The position numbers and the translations under genes are program-made. From positions 434,001 through 498,000 of the forward strand of contig NZ_LHVK01000003.1 in assembly GCF_001269905.1 (NCBI RefSeq): DNA of 64,000 nucleotides, written 5' to 3'. Of the stretch, positions 8,117-17,777 are shown in pieces. Under the pieces are notes generated by a model, which saw only the letters and a list, made by a program, of their open reading frames with translations, made no database searches and had not been told where the DNA came from. How positions within the stretch are numbered: position 1 is the first letter of the stretch; every line of letters begins with the position of its first letter. Origin of the DNA: Pseudomonas corrugata. Lineage in GTDB: Bacteria; Pseudomonadota; Gammaproteobacteria; Pseudomonadales; Pseudomonadaceae.

Positions 8117-9559
8117 ATGATCAGCGATTTCCGCAACCGCTTGCGTAAACAGTCAGGTAAACCCGGCGCTTCAGTGGCCTCCCAGCAGGGCGATGGCTTG
8201 CCGGATTCGACTGAGGACCTGATGGCCTGGGAACAGGCCGTCCCGGATGTGCTCTACGAAACCCGCAGCCAGGTCACGCCGGTGGAAGCCGAGTGGCGGG
8301 AAAAGATCTACCAGCAGTTGCTCAAGGTCATGGACCTGTCCTTGCTCGATGCCCTTGAGCAGGCCGAGGCCTCGCGGCAGATTCGCGATATCTGCCAGCG
8401 CCTGCTCGATGAACACTCGGCACCGGTGAGCACTGCCAGTCGTCAATTGATCATCAAGCAGATCACCGACGAGGTGCTGGGTCTCGGTCCGCTGGAGCCA
8501 TTGCTGGCCGACCACAGCGTTTCCGACATCCTGGTCAATGGGTTTGCCTCTGTCTATGTCGAGCGCTTCGGCAAGCTGCAACGGACCGACGTGCGCTTTC
8601 GAGACGACCAGCACTTGCTGAACATCATCGACCGCATCGTCTCCAGCCTGGGGCGGCGCATCGACGAGTCCTCGCCGCTGGTAGACGCCCGGCTCAAGGA
8701 TGGCTCGCGGGTCAACGCGATCATCCCGCCGCTGGCCATCGACGGTCCGAGCATGTCGATCCGGCGTTTCGCAGTGGACCTGCTCAACACCGACAGCCTG
8801 ATCCAGGTGGGCACCATGACCCCGGCCATCGCCCTGTTGCTCAAGGCCATCGTGCGTGGGCGCCTTAACGTGCTGATTTCCGGCGGGACCGGCAGCGGCA
8901 AGACCACCATGCTCAATGTGCTGTCCAGTTTCATTCCCCACAACGAGCGCATCGTCACCATCGAGGACTCGGCCGAGCTGCAACTGCAGCAACCCCACGT
9001 GGTGCGCCTGGAAACCCGGCCTTCGAACATCGAGGGCCGGGGCGAGGTGAGCCAGCGGGAACTGGTGCGTAACAGCCTGCGGATGCGTCCGGACCGAATT
9101 GTCATTGGCGAGGTGCGCGGTGCCGAGGCGCTGGACATGCTCACGGCCATGAACACCGGTCACGACGGTTCCTTGACCACGATCCACGCCAACACTGCAA
9201 GGGATGCACTGGGGCGCGTCGAGAACATGGTGTCGATGACCGGCGCAACTTTTCCGATCAAGGCCATGCGTCAACAAATTGCCTCAGCCATCGATGTGGT
9301 GATCCAACTGGAGCGTCAAGAAGATGGCAAACGACGCGTGGTGAGTATCCAAGAGATCAACGGCATGGAAGGGGAAGTCATCACCATGACCGAAATCTTC
9401 TGCTTTGCACGCCAGGGTATCGGCGAGCAGGGAGGGGTGCTCGGCGAGTATCGGCCCAGCGGCATGATCCCGGCCTTTCGCGATGTGTTGGCCAAGCGCG
9501 GCATCGAGTTGCCGCTGACCCTGTTCCGCCCTGAGTGGATGGAGGCCCGGACGTCATGA
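8117..9559 (+). CDS. tadA: TadA/CpaF secretion ATPase
   Basis: 480-aa hexameric ATPase powering Flp pilus assembly (GspE/VirB11 superfamily). Walker A is GGTGSGKT (256-263). The Asp-box region [15 protein letters not shown] follows, then Walker [16 protein letters not shown] (about 329-343) and the His box TTIHANT (354-360). The N-terminal ~110 residues are the usual CpaF extension. Length fits the family. It starts 3 bases after tadZ ends and its TGA overlaps the ATG of tadB, so the four motor and platform genes are coupled. Confidence 0.96.
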   Translation: MISDFRNRLRKQSGKPGASVASQQGDGLPDSTEDLMAWEQAVPDVLYETRSQVTPVEAEWREKIYQQLLKVMDLSLLDALEQAEASRQIRDICQRLLDEHSAPVSTASRQLIIKQITDEVLGLGPLEPLLADHSVSDILVNGFASVYVERFGKLQRTDVRFRDDQHLLNIIDRIVSSLGRRIDESSPLVDARLKDGSRVNAIIPPLAIDGPSMSIRRFAVDLLNTDSLIQVGTMTPAIALLLKAIVRGRLNVLISGGTGSGKTTMLNVLSSFIPHNERIVTIEDSAELQLQQPHVVRLETRPSNIEGRGEVSQRELVRNSLRMRPDRIVIGEVRGAEALDMLTAMNTGHDGSLTTIHANTARDALGRVENMVSMTGATFPIKAMRQQIASAIDVVIQLERQEDGKRRVVSIQEINGMEGEVITMTEIFCFARQGIGEQGGVLGEYRPSGMIPAFRDVLAKRGIELPLTLFRPEWMEARTS

Positions 9560-10542
9560 ACAATATCCCTACCGAATTTATTCTGATTTTCCTGGGCATG
9601 GTCTTCATCGCCGTTTTCCTCTTGTCCCAGGGCGTGGTGGTGCCGGTGTTCGGTGAGGCCGGCAAGATGCGCAAGCGCATTCGCGGGCGCCTGCATGTAC
9701 TGGAAAAGGCCAATCATCTGCCCAATATGCAAACCGTATTGCGGCAGAAATACCTGACGCGCCTGTCTCCCCTGGAGGCCCGGCTCGAGCAGCTGCCCTT
9801 CATGGCCAACCTGACGCAACTGATCGAGCAGGCCGGCCATGAATACCGCGCCTATCGGGTGATGCTGCTCGGTCTGGTCCTCGGCGTGACGGCCGGAGCC
9901 CTGGTAATGATGGTTTCGCCGTTCTGGTGGATGGCACTGCTGGTGGCCTTCGTGCTGTTCTGGCTGCCGGTGCTGAAAATCATGCGTGACCGCAGCAAGC
10001 GTTTTGCTGCGTTCGAGGAGGGTTTGCCGGATGCGTTGGACGCCATGTGCCGGGCCCTGCGTGCCGGTCACCCGTTCAACGAAACCCTGCGGTTGGTGGC
10101 CGATGAGCATAAGGGGCCGGTGGCCCAGGAGTTCGGCATGACTTTCGCCGACATCAACTATGGCAACGATGTGCGCCGGGCCATGCTCGGCCTGTTGGAG
10201 CGCATGCCCAGCATGACGGTGATGATGCTCGTGACCTCGATCCTCATCCACCGCGAAACCGGTGGCAACCTGACCGAGGTGCTGGAGCGCCTGAGCCGGT
10301 TGATCCGCGGGCGCTTCCGCTTCCAGCGCAAGATCAGGACCCTGTCGGCGGAAGGGCGCATGTCGGCCTGGGTGCTGGTGGCGATTCCTTTCGTGCTGGC
10401 GATTGCCATCGTGCTCACGAGCCCCAGCTACATGCCTGTGCTGATCAACGATCCCATAGGCCACAAGCTGATCATCGGTGCGTTCTGCGCCATGTTGATC
10501 GGGATTTTCTGGATACGGAAGATCATCCGGATCCAGGTTTGA
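9556..10542 (+). CDS. tadB: TadB inner-membrane platform protein
   Basis: 328 aa, type II secretion F-domain protein. It has an N-terminal helix ([19 protein letters not shown]), a middle pair of helices ([19 protein letters not shown] and [14 protein letters not shown]), the cytoplasmic F domain ([21 protein letters not shown] through [14 protein letters not shown]), and two C-terminal helices. TadB and TadC form the platform on which TadA acts. The ATG at 9556 overlaps the tadA stop by four bases. Confidence 0.93.
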   Translation: MNNIPTEFILIFLGMVFIAVFLLSQGVVVPVFGEAGKMRKRIRGRLHVLEKANHLPNMQTVLRQKYLTRLSPLEARLEQLPFMANLTQLIEQAGHEYRAYRVMLLGLVLGVTAGALVMMVSPFWWMALLVAFVLFWLPVLKIMRDRSKRFAAFEEGLPDALDAMCRALRAGHPFNETLRLVADEHKGPVAQEFGMTFADINYGNDVRRAMLGLLERMPSMTVMMLVTSILIHRETGGNLTEVLERLSRLIRGRFRFQRKIRTLSAEGRMSAWVLVAIPFVLAIAIVLTSPSYMPVLINDPIGHKLIIGAFCAMLIGIFWIRKIIRIQV

Positions 10543-10569
10543 ACGCTGTTTTGCCGCGGGGTATCAGTC

Positions 10570-11535
10570 ATGGATTTTTTGCTCGGGTTATTCAGTCGGT
10601 TTACCGGGAACGAAGAGCTGGCTCGCCTGCTATTCATCACTGCGGTTGGTCTCAGTACGGTGTTGACCGTGGTGGCCTTGCTATTGCTGATGCTGGGGTT
10701 GCAGGACCCGGTCCAGCGGCGCCTGGCGCTGATCAAGCGCGGCTATTCGGGCGGTGCGGCGGGGCATGAGGCGCCCGGGAACCTGCAACTGCTGCTCGAA
10801 CGGATCGGCCAGCGCTTTGCCTCGGCCGATCCGACCCAGACGTCCGCCACCCAGATCCTGCTGACGCACGCCGGTTTCCGCTCCGCGTCGGCGGTGCAGA
10901 TGTACTGGGCCGTGCGCTTGATGCTGCCGCTGTTGCTGCTGGGCCTGGCGCTCTTGTTGCTGCCGCTGGTCAAGGTGCCGATGATCATCGGGCTGTTGGG
11001 GGTGATCATGATGGTGGGCATCGGCTGGCTGCTGCCGGCGCTCTACGTCGGTAAGCGCAAGCAGGCGCGCCAGGCGCGGTTGCGCGCCGCATTCCCGGAT
11101 GCGCTGGACCTGATGGTGGTGTGCGTCGAGTCGGGCCTGGCCCTGCCCACGACCATCGAGCGGGTGGCCGAGGAAATGGCGGTCAGCCAGGTTGAACTGG
11201 CCGAAGAGCTGGCCCTGGTCAATGCGCAGATCCGCGCAGGCATCACCAGCACCGAGGCGCTCCGGCAACTGGCAATGCGCACCGGCCTGGAGGACATCCA
11301 GGGGCTGGTCAGCCTGTTGGCGCAGAGCATCCGCTTCGGCACCAGTGTGGCCGATACCTTGCGTATCTACGCTGATGAGTTCCGCGACCGGCGTACCCAG
11401 GCTGCCGAGGAAATGGGCGCGAAGATTGGCACCAAGCTGATCTTTCCGCTGATCTTCTGTTTGTGGCCGAGTTTCTTTCTGGTTGCGATTGGGCCGGCCA
11501 TGATTGGGGTGTTCAGGGCGTTTGGGAATATGTAG
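10570..11535 (+). CDS. tadC: TadC inner-membrane platform protein
   Basis: 321 aa, second T2SSF-domain platform protein. Hydrophobic helices lie near residues 17-42, 117-160 and 290-315, and the F-domain core is FPDALDLMVVCVESGLALP with GTSVADTLRIYADEFRDRRTQ. It lies 27 bp after tadB. It is the last plus-strand tad gene; the REPIN array follows directly and may terminate or stabilise the transcript. No plus-strand TadD follows, because tadD is on the convergent strand. Confidence 0.93.
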   Translation: MDFLLGLFSRFTGNEELARLLFITAVGLSTVLTVVALLLLMLGLQDPVQRRLALIKRGYSGGAAGHEAPGNLQLLLERIGQRFASADPTQTSATQILLTHAGFRSASAVQMYWAVRLMLPLLLLGLALLLLPLVKVPMIIGLLGVIMMVGIGWLLPALYVGKRKQARQARLRAAFPDALDLMVVCVESGLALPTTIERVAEEMAVSQVELAEELALVNAQIRAGITSTEALRQLAMRTGLEDIQGLVSLLAQSIRFGTSVADTLRIYADEFRDRRTQAAEEMGAKIGTKLIFPLIFCLWPSFFLVAIGPAMIGVFRAFGNM

Positions 11536-11561
11536 CTGTGTGACGAGGCGGCCTTGCAGCC

Positions 11562-12087
11562 GACCTGGTTCCTTCGGGTGCACTCCAATCCAACTCTGGG
11601 AGCGAGCCTGCTCGCGAAGGCGTCCGATCAGTCGCCACCAATGCCGACTGACAGACCGCCATCGCGAGCAGGCTCGCTCCCACATTGTTCCCGGCTGAAC
11701 CCACTTTATGCATATGACCATCAACCCCCCTGTGGGGGCGGGCTTGCCCGCGAAGGCGACCTGACAGCCGACCTATCTCCCCGGCCATACCCCAATCCAA
11801 TTGTGGGAGCGAGCCTGCTCGCGATAGCGGAGCGTCTGTCACGCAAGTGTTGAATGGGCCGACGCTATCGCGAGCAGGCTCGCAGACAGAGGTTGGTGGT
11901 GGATGCAAAGGCTGCGTACACCCCGAGTCCAGTGTGGGAGCGGGCTCGCCCGCGAAGGCGGCCGTACAGCCGACCTACCTCTCCGGTCGAACCCCAATCC
12001 CATTGTAGGAGCGAGCCTGCTCGCGATAGCGGAGCGTCTGTCACGCAAGGGTTATGGGCCGCCATCGCGAGCAAGCTCGCTCCCATA
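11562..12087. repeat. REP/REPIN array (three tandem modules)
   Basis: Eight REP units of the GGGAGCGAGCCTGCTCGCGA type. Forward copies lie near 11597, 11731, 11802, 11933 and 12004, and inverted copies end near 11683, 11884 and 12087. A larger module of about 120 bp is present three times: 11562-11683, 11765-11884 and 11967-12087. It consists of CCGACCT, a CCAATCC spacer, a forward REP, a linker with GGAGCGTCTGTCACGCAAG in the last two copies, and an inverted REP. It fills the gap between the convergent tadC and DUF3613 genes. No gene is visible here. Confidence 0.9.
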
Positions 12088-12100
12088 GGCGTGGTGGCGT

Positions 12101-12144
12101 AAAAAAATCGTCCGAAAGCCGCAAAGCCTTCGGACGATCTTTTT
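12101..12144. terminator. Bidirectional rho-independent terminator
   Basis: Stem ATCGTCCGAA (12107-12116) pairs with TTCGGACGAT (12129-12138). It is flanked by a run of A on the left and TTTTT on the right, so it can work on both strands. On the minus strand it ends the rcpA-tadD-DUF3613 operon 20 bases after the stop. Confidence 0.88.
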
Positions 12145-12159
12145 GGTTTCCAGCACGAC

Positions 12160-12429
12160 TCATTTGCTGCTGGTGATTTCTCCACCCGACTTCTGTTCAA
12201 AGAACTCCGGAATCGGATAGTTGAAACTATTGAGCCAGCGCTGCATGGCCATTTCACGCTCGGCGGCGGAGGCGGTCTGCAGGTTGGTGGACGCGACCAC
12301 ACCGCGAATCTGCAACTGCATCCAGCTTTCCGTGCCTTGTTGCGCGGCCGAAGAGGGCCCCGGCTCGATTGCCCAGGCGGAGGTGGACAGGCATGCGGTG
12401 CAGATGATCAACAGCTGTTTCGTTTTCAT
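12160..12429 (-). CDS. Small exported DUF3613-like protein
   Basis: 89-aa protein beginning with a clear signal peptide (MKTKQLLIICTACLSTSAWA). The mature part is about 69 residues. The C-terminal half has MQRWLNSFNYPIPEFFEQK, a motif I associate with the DUF3613 family found beside Pseudomonas tad genes; no database check was possible. The start at 12429 is preceded by GAGGAG; the upstream extension to 12477 overlaps tadD. It is the third gene of the minus-strand operon and is presumably a periplasmic pilus accessory factor, function unknown. Confidence 0.72.
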   Translation of the reverse strand: MKTKQLLIICTACLSTSAWAIEPGPSSAAQQGTESWMQLQIRGVVASTNLQTASAAEREMAMQRWLNSFNYPIPEFFEQKSGGEITSSK

Positions 12430-12451
12430 CTCTTGGACTCCTCGTAACACT

Positions 12452-13165
12452 CTACTTGACCGCGCCGGATGAGGCATCGACTACCTCATTGGACCGGTCT
12501 GCCTGTGTCGTTCCCGTCTTGGTGGCCGAGCCCCTGATTCTCTCCGCGCGGGCCTGGGCATCCGCCACTTGTGCGGGGGTCAACTTGGCCATGCTCGCGA
12601 GTTCGGCGGCTTGCTTCCAGTTGTCCTGGTAGATCAGCAGCGTCACCATGTTCAGGGCGGCCAGGGAATCCGCCTGCCTGAGTTCCATGGCGGTCATGAA
12701 CTCGAAACGCGCTTCAGGGATCCGGTGTTGATTGAGGTAGACGACACCCAGGTCGTTGCGGATTTTTCCTTCGGTCGGGGCCATTTTCGCCGCGCGTTCA
12801 AGGTGCTCGGTCGCGCTGGCGTTGTCATTCTTGGCGGCGGCCAATTGGCCCAGGCCATGTTCTCCATCGGCAGCCAGGCAGGTCCCGAGCAGGCTCTTGT
12901 ACAACGGCTCTGCCTCGTTGCGTCCCATCAGGCGTAGCACCCGGGCCTTGCGCAGACGGACCTGGACGAGGTCTTCGGGTAAGCCTTCGAGGTTCGCCAG
13001 GCTGGCGTACAAACGCCCATCATTGGCCATGTCATCCGCCAGGTTCAGCGCCAGTTCCTGATCGGAACCGGGCCTGGCGCAACTGGAGGGACGGGAGGCT
13101 ACTACGCCGTTACTGGCACAACCGGCGAGTATCAAGGTCGCCGTTATCGCAATCACTGCTTTCAT
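12452..13165 (-). CDS. tadD: TadD-like TPR lipoprotein
   Basis: 237 aa. The lipoprotein signal MKAVIAITATLILAGCASN carries a lipobox with Cys at ~16. Tetratricopeptide-type helices follow (for example ERAAKMAPTEGKIRNDLGVV, HRIPEARFEFMTAMELR and DNWKQAAELASMAKL). TadD is the outer-membrane-associated pilotin-like component that helps the secretin RcpA. The start at 13165 is where the signal peptide begins; an upstream extension overlaps the region after rcpA. The C-terminal 20 residues are Thr/Ser-rich. It lies between rcpA and the DUF3613 gene in the same operon. Confidence 0.88.
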   Translation of the reverse strand: MKAVIAITATLILAGCASNGVVASRPSSCARPGSDQELALNLADDMANDGRLYASLANLEGLPEDLVQVRLRKARVLRLMGRNEAEPLYKSLLGTCLAADGEHGLGQLAAAKNDNASATEHLERAAKMAPTEGKIRNDLGVVYLNQHRIPEARFEFMTAMELRQADSLAALNMVTLLIYQDNWKQAAELASMAKLTPAQVADAQARAERIRGSATKTGTTQADRSNEVVDASSGAVK

Positions 13166-13221
13166 GGAATGCCCTCCGGCATCAGGCTGCCCCCCCGCTT
13201 CCCTGCACATCAGGCGCCGGC

Positions 13222-14445
13222 TCATTGGGAAAGCCCGCTACGGTTGTCGAACTCGCCGTGTTCGAGGAAATACATGCGGTAAAAGTTCGGGTCATAGTTG
13301 CGCAATTGTTCGCCCGGCAAGGTCGGCAGTTGTGCGTCGGCGGCCAACGGTTGGACCAGGTGCGGCGTGACGATCATCAGCAGTTCCCGTTCCTCACGAT
13401 CGATGGAGTGGTTACGGAAGAAGGCGCCGAGAATCGGAATATCGCCCAGACCGGGAAACTTGTTCACCTGGGAGGCGTTGCGTGTGCTGATCAGGCCGCT
13501 GATGACGAAGCTTTCGCCGTCGGCCAAGGCAATGCTGGTATCGGTGCGGCGAACGGTGAGCGCCGGAACCAGCGTGCCGGCGATGTTCACGGCATTGGTG
13601 AAGTCCAGCTCGCTGACTTCCGGGGCTACCTTCAATGCAATGCGGCTTTTACCGATGACCGTCGGCGTCAGGGTCAGGCGGATACCGAACTCCTTGTACT
13701 CGATAGACACGTTGTCGCTGCCGGCACTGGGCACTGGAATCGGCACCTCGCCGCCGGCCAGGAAGCTTGCGCTCTGCCCACTGAGGGCCACCAGGCTCGG
13801 ACGCGCCAGGGTATAGGCAAAGCCGCTGCCCTCCAGCGCGTTGATCATCAGCAAGGTTTGTCCGGTGGCGAAGGACAGGTTGAACATGTCGTTATTGACC
13901 GGCAGTGAAGGCCGGACCACACCGCCGATGGTGGGCAGGGTCCTCGGTGCTCCGAACTGGAAGTTGCCGCGGCTGCCGAAGATCGAGGTCGAGGCTTCCT
14001 TGAGTTTGGTCCGGCTGACCTCGACGAAGCGGATGTCGGTCTGCACCTGGGCGAGCAGCATCGGATCTTCGGAAGGCACGCTCGCTGCCGTGGTCAGTGC
14101 TTCAGTGGCCCTGCCTTTGACGAAAATCATGCTCTGGCGGGGCATCTTCGAACACGCTGTCCAGACCATCAGGCTGGTAGCGCCCGGCGCTACGCCCGTG
14201 AGAATGAACGCGTCGCTGCCACTGGGCTGCACGTCGGCGATTTTCGGGTCGCCCACCGCGAGTTTGGTCACGGGGGCCAGGATGCGCAACTCGCTCTGGA
14301 GTCCCTGGCCGACCTCGAAGGTCGCCGGCAAGTTGTCCAGTTGCGAACAATTGCTGGCTGCGGCCTGCGCCGCATCCAGCCCAAGGCCCATCAGGAACAG
14401 GCCATGGATAAAGTGTTTCAACGCGGGCGCGGTACGATAGCTCAT
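13222..14445 (-). CDS. rcpA: Flp pilus secretin RcpA/CpaC
   Basis: 407-aa outer-membrane secretin. An N-terminal signal peptide ends near residue 29 (LGLDAAQAAA). The BON-like/N0 region VGQGLQSELRILAPVTKLAVGDPKIADV is typical of CpaC. The secretin core spans roughly residues 150-390, with LARPSLVALSGQSASFLAGGE and LTPTVIGKSRIALKVAPEVSEL, and ends in LMIVTPHLVQPL. It first forms the outer-membrane channel for the Flp pilus. It heads a minus-strand operon with tadD, separated from the main cluster by the REPIN array. Confidence 0.94.
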   Translation of the reverse strand: MSYRTAPALKHFIHGLFLMGLGLDAAQAAASNCSQLDNLPATFEVGQGLQSELRILAPVTKLAVGDPKIADVQPSGSDAFILTGVAPGATSLMVWTACSKMPRQSMIFVKGRATEALTTAASVPSEDPMLLAQVQTDIRFVEVSRTKLKEASTSIFGSRGNFQFGAPRTLPTIGGVVRPSLPVNNDMFNLSFATGQTLLMINALEGSGFAYTLARPSLVALSGQSASFLAGGEVPIPVPSAGSDNVSIEYKEFGIRLTLTPTVIGKSRIALKVAPEVSELDFTNAVNIAGTLVPALTVRRTDTSIALADGESFVISGLISTRNASQVNKFPGLGDIPILGAFFRNHSIDREERELLMIVTPHLVQPLAADAQLPTLPGEQLRNYDPNFYRMYFLEHGEFDNRSGLSQ

Positions 14446-14776
14446 AGAATGCTCCTCGACAGACAGGCCGTCCCTAGACTTAACCAGTTGCCACGGATCA
14501 TTTATGGGGTCCGGGCTGCCCCCCTATCTCACCACCCGGAAATAGACCCAGGCTGTCGAGCGGTGACTGGCGCAAACAGTTCGCCTGAGGCGATTTGCCG
14601 GTCACCTTGCTCGCTTCTGATTGACGGTAGTTCACCCATGGCAAAGCGCCACGCCGAAATTGAAAAAAACGTCTGAAAAGTGGCGGGGGTGAAAAAAGTG
14701 ATGATGGATGCGTCAATAAAACGTCTTTTTCGGATTTTTTTGGCGCCTCCATGGACAACATCCTTTGGCAGGGGCA
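14446..14776. other. Intergenic region upstream of rcpA
   Basis: 330 bp with no supportable gene. On the minus strand it must contain the rcpA promoter, but I could not pick a convincing -35/-10 pair. It is AT-rich between 14655 and 14745 (runs of A and T), unlike the surroundings. Small open frames here lack ribosome sites and family features. Confidence 0.6.
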
Positions 14777-14811
14777 CAAAAAAGCCCGCAGGGTTAACCG
14801 TGCGGGCTTTT
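14777..14811. terminator. Rho-independent terminator
   Basis: AAAGCCCGCA (14781-14790) pairs perfectly with TGCGGGCTTT (14801-14810) around a 10-base loop, with A and T runs on the flanks. It lies just after the minus-strand PA2817-family gene, which it should terminate. Confidence 0.9.
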
Positions 14812-14827
14812 GCATGACTGATCGCAA

Positions 14828-15235
14828 TCAGTGCTTGCTGTCCTGGTCCGACATCGCCAGCAATTGCTTCTCCTGGTTCCAGTCGAAAGGTTCGTCATTC
14901 TGTTCGGCTTCGAAACGACGTTCCTCGAGGGCCTGGTACAGGTCGATTTCCTCGTCGGGCATGTAGTGCAGGCAGTCACCGCCGAAGTACCACAGCAGGT
15001 CACGCGGCACCAGGTGGGCGATTTGTGGATAACGGACGATCACCTGGCAGAGGAGGTCCTGGCCCAGGTACTGGCTTTCGATCGGATCGACGGGCAATTG
15101 CGCGCGCAATTCATCGAAGCGCTCCAGGAACAGCGCATGGCTTTCTTCGGGAACCTGTTCGGCCTCACCTACGGCGACCAGGATGCTGCGCAAGTGGTCA
15201 AGCAAGACAAGGTGATCGGCAACGACATTGGACAC
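14828..15235 (-). CDS. PA2817-family conserved protein
   Basis: 135-aa acidic cytoplasmic protein of unknown function, which I recognise as the Pseudomonas family named after PA2817 (segment LVPRDLLWYFGGDCLHYMPDEE and the acidic EEIDLYQALEERRFEAEQNDE). No catalytic motif or membrane segment is visible. The GTG at 15235 was chosen because GAGGA lies 8 bases before it; the frame extends to a TTG at 15256 without a better ribosome site. Its neighbour fadE lies 95 bp upstream on the same strand, as in P. aeruginosa. Confidence 0.8.
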   Translation of the reverse strand: MSNVVADHLVLLDHLRSILVAVGEAEQVPEESHALFLERFDELRAQLPVDPIESQYLGQDLLCQVIVRYPQIAHLVPRDLLWYFGGDCLHYMPDEEIDLYQALEERRFEAEQNDEPFDWNQEKQLLAMSDQDSKH

Positions 15236-15329
15236 GAGATAAGTCCTCAAGAGCAAAACGGGCGCGGGAGTATAAAGCGCCCGCGCCGGTTTTTACATGG
15301 CCGTGGGTCAGCATGGGGCCAGTCCAAAA

Positions 15330-17777
15330 TCAACGAACCTTGTCCTCGGCAAGCGTGAGGGCCTTCTTGTCGAAATCGTCCACGTCGATCACCTTGCGCC
15401 GCGCCGTTTCGGCCGCGAGCAGGGTCTGGGCTTCGCCAGCCTGTAGCACACCGGCTTCGAGGGCCGCATCGATAGGGTGCTCGCCGGGAGCCGGATTGAG
15501 CTGACCGTGCTTGAGCGCCGCATGCAATTTTTTCTGCAACGGCTGGGCCGCCATCAGCAGGTCGGCGGCGTGTTGCAGGGCGCCGACCGGATCATCGACC
15601 GAGTTCGGGCGATAGCAGCCTTGCAGCAATTCTTCGAGCGTCGGGTCGCCCTTGGCCCGCCCGATCACTGCGGCCACTTCTGCATCCAGCCGGTCGCTTG
15701 GCCCCTTGTGGCGCCGACCGAAGGGGAACACCACGCAGCGCAACAGGCCGCCCAGCAGCCGGTTCGGGAAGTTGGCCAACAGTTCGTCCAGCGCACGCTC
15801 CGACTGGCCGAGACTCTCCTCCAGGGCCCAGGTGAACAGCGGCGTCATGTGGTCCGGCGAATCCAGGTCGTGATAACGCTTGAGGGCCGCCGAGGCCAGG
15901 TAGAGGTTGCTCAGTACATCGCCCAGGCGCGCCGACAGGCGTTCGCGACGTTTGAGTTCACCGCCCAGCAGCATCATGCTCAGGTCCGCCAGCAGGGCAA
16001 AGGCCGCTGCCTGTCGATTCAGCGCGCGGAAATACCCCTGGCTCAGGGTGTTGCCGGGAGCCCGGTCGAAATGCCCCAGTCCCAGGTTCAGCACCAGGGT
16101 GCTGGCCGCGTTGCTTATGGCGAAGCCGATGTGCTTGAGCAACAAGCCGTCGAACTCGACCAGCGCCTGGTCCTTGTCTTCGCGTGTCGCCAAGGCCATT
16201 TCCTTGAGCACGAACGGATGGCAGCGGATCGCCCCCTGGCCGAAGATCATCAGGTTGCGCGACAGGATGTTCGCGCCTTCCACGGTGATGAAGATCGGCG
16301 CGCCTTGCCAACTGCGCCCCAGGTAATTGTTCGGGCCCATGATGATGCCTTTGCCGCCATGCACGTCCATGGCGTGGCCGATGCACTCGCGGCCGCGTTC
16401 GGTCAGGTGGTACTTGAGGATCGCCGACAGCACCGAGGGCTTTTCCCCCAGGTCCACCGCGTTGGCGGTCAGCATGCGGGCGGCATCCATCATCCAGGCG
16501 TTGCCACCGATACGTGCCATGGCTTCCTGGATGCCTTCGAAGGCTGACAACGGCACGTTGAACTGTTCGCGTACCTGGGCGTACTGGCCGGTCACCAGGC
16601 TGGTGAACTTCGCTGCTCCGGTGCCCACGGCTGGCAGGGAAATCGAACGGCCGACCGACAGGCAGTTCATCAGCATCATCCAGCCCTTGCCGAGCATGGG
16701 TTGGCCGCCGATGAGGAAGTCCAGTGGAATAAACACGTCCTTGCCCCAGTTCGGCCCGTTCATGAACGCTGCACCCAAGGGCAGGTGGCGCCGGCCTATA
16801 TGGACGCCGGGAGTGTCGGTGGGAATCAGGGCAAGACTGATGCCCAGGTCTTCCTCGTCCCCCAGCAGGTGGTCGGGATCATAGGCCTTGAAAGCCAGGC
16901 CGAGGAGGGTGGCCACGGGGCCCAGGGTGATGTAGCGCTTTTCCCAGTTCAGACGCAGGCCCAGGGTTTCCTGGCCTTGCCAGTCACCTTTGCAGATGAT
17001 GCCGGTGTCGGGCATCGCACCGGCGTCGGAACCGGCGAGGGGCCCGGTCAGGGCGAAGCATGGAATATCGTCGCCACGGGCCAGTCGCGGCAGGTAATGG
17101 TCACGTTGTTCCTCTGTACCGTAGTGCAGCAGCAACTCCGCCGGGCCAAGGGAGTTTGGGACCATCACCGTGGAGGCCAGGTCGCCGCTGCGGGTGGCCA
17201 GCTTCATCGCCACCTGGGAGTGGGCATAGGCGGAGAAGCCCTTGCCCCCATATTCCTTCGGAATGATCAGTGCGAAGAATCCATGTTCCTTGATGTGCGC
17301 CCAGGCTTCGGGCGGCAGGTCCATGGCCTGGCCGATCTGCCAGTCGCTGACCATGGCGCAGAGTGCTTCGGTGGGACCGTCGAGAAACGCCTGTTCCTCT
17401 TCGGTCAGTTGCACCTTGGGATAGGCCAGCAACCGGTCCCAATCCGGACGGCCGCTGAACAGCTCGCCATCCCACCACACCGTGCCGGCGTCGATGGCAT
17501 CGCGCTCGGTTTCCGACATGGGCGGCAGGGTCTTCTGAAACCAGTCGAACATCGGCGCGCTGAAATACCTGCGACGCAGGTCCGGCAGCAACAAAGGTGC
17601 CGCGATAGCGCCGAGCATGATCCAGAGGATCAGCATCAGCGCGCCTGGGGCATGGCTGAATATGCCCATCGCCAGCAGGTAGACCGCGACGATACCCAGT
17701 ACGGGCAGCGGGGCGGTGCGCCGATGGGCCAGCCAGGCTATCCCGACGACCAGAACCAGTATCCACAACAACAGCAT
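15330..17777 (-). CDS. fadE: Acyl-CoA dehydrogenase (FadE type)
   Basis: 815-aa FAD enzyme for the first oxidation step of fatty-acid beta-oxidation. The length and architecture are those of the large gamma-proteobacterial FadE. An N-terminal membrane-like segment (about residues 1-70, three hydrophobic stretches) is followed by the acyl-CoA dehydrogenase N, middle and C domains. Landmarks include FALIIPKEYGGKGFSAYAHSQ, FALTGPLAGSDAGAMPDTG, VFIPLDFLIGGQPMLGKGW and HAMDVHGGKGIIMGPNNYL. The C-terminal ~250-residue DUF1974-type extension is present. It starts at an ATG with AGGACTTCCT ahead. No obvious PsrA box was found upstream. Confidence 0.95.
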   Translation of the reverse strand: MLLLWILVLVVGIAWLAHRRTAPLPVLGIVAVYLLAMGIFSHAPGALMLILWIMLGAIAAPLLLPDLRRRYFSAPMFDWFQKTLPPMSETERDAIDAGTVWWDGELFSGRPDWDRLLAYPKVQLTEEEQAFLDGPTEALCAMVSDWQIGQAMDLPPEAWAHIKEHGFFALIIPKEYGGKGFSAYAHSQVAMKLATRSGDLASTVMVPNSLGPAELLLHYGTEEQRDHYLPRLARGDDIPCFALTGPLAGSDAGAMPDTGIICKGDWQGQETLGLRLNWEKRYITLGPVATLLGLAFKAYDPDHLLGDEEDLGISLALIPTDTPGVHIGRRHLPLGAAFMNGPNWGKDVFIPLDFLIGGQPMLGKGWMMLMNCLSVGRSISLPAVGTGAAKFTSLVTGQYAQVREQFNVPLSAFEGIQEAMARIGGNAWMMDAARMLTANAVDLGEKPSVLSAILKYHLTERGRECIGHAMDVHGGKGIIMGPNNYLGRSWQGAPIFITVEGANILSRNLMIFGQGAIRCHPFVLKEMALATREDKDQALVEFDGLLLKHIGFAISNAASTLVLNLGLGHFDRAPGNTLSQGYFRALNRQAAAFALLADLSMMLLGGELKRRERLSARLGDVLSNLYLASAALKRYHDLDSPDHMTPLFTWALEESLGQSERALDELLANFPNRLLGGLLRCVVFPFGRRHKGPSDRLDAEVAAVIGRAKGDPTLEELLQGCYRPNSVDDPVGALQHAADLLMAAQPLQKKLHAALKHGQLNPAPGEHPIDAALEAGVLQAGEAQTLLAAETARRKVIDVDDFDKKALTLAEDKVR

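Noticed and set aside
11562..12087. Possible CRISPR array
   Set aside because: Units occur in both orientations, the spacing varies and spacers are themselves repeated; the core is the known REP palindrome and no cas gene is near.
14580..14600. Extra AraC-type half site upstream of rcpA
   Set aside because: The reverse strand GCAAATCGCCTCAGGCGA matches the 18-bp repeat at only 10 positions and has no second copy 21 bp away.
15477..16547. 356-aa plus-strand open frame
   Set aside because: Antisense to fadE, no family features; a shadow frame.
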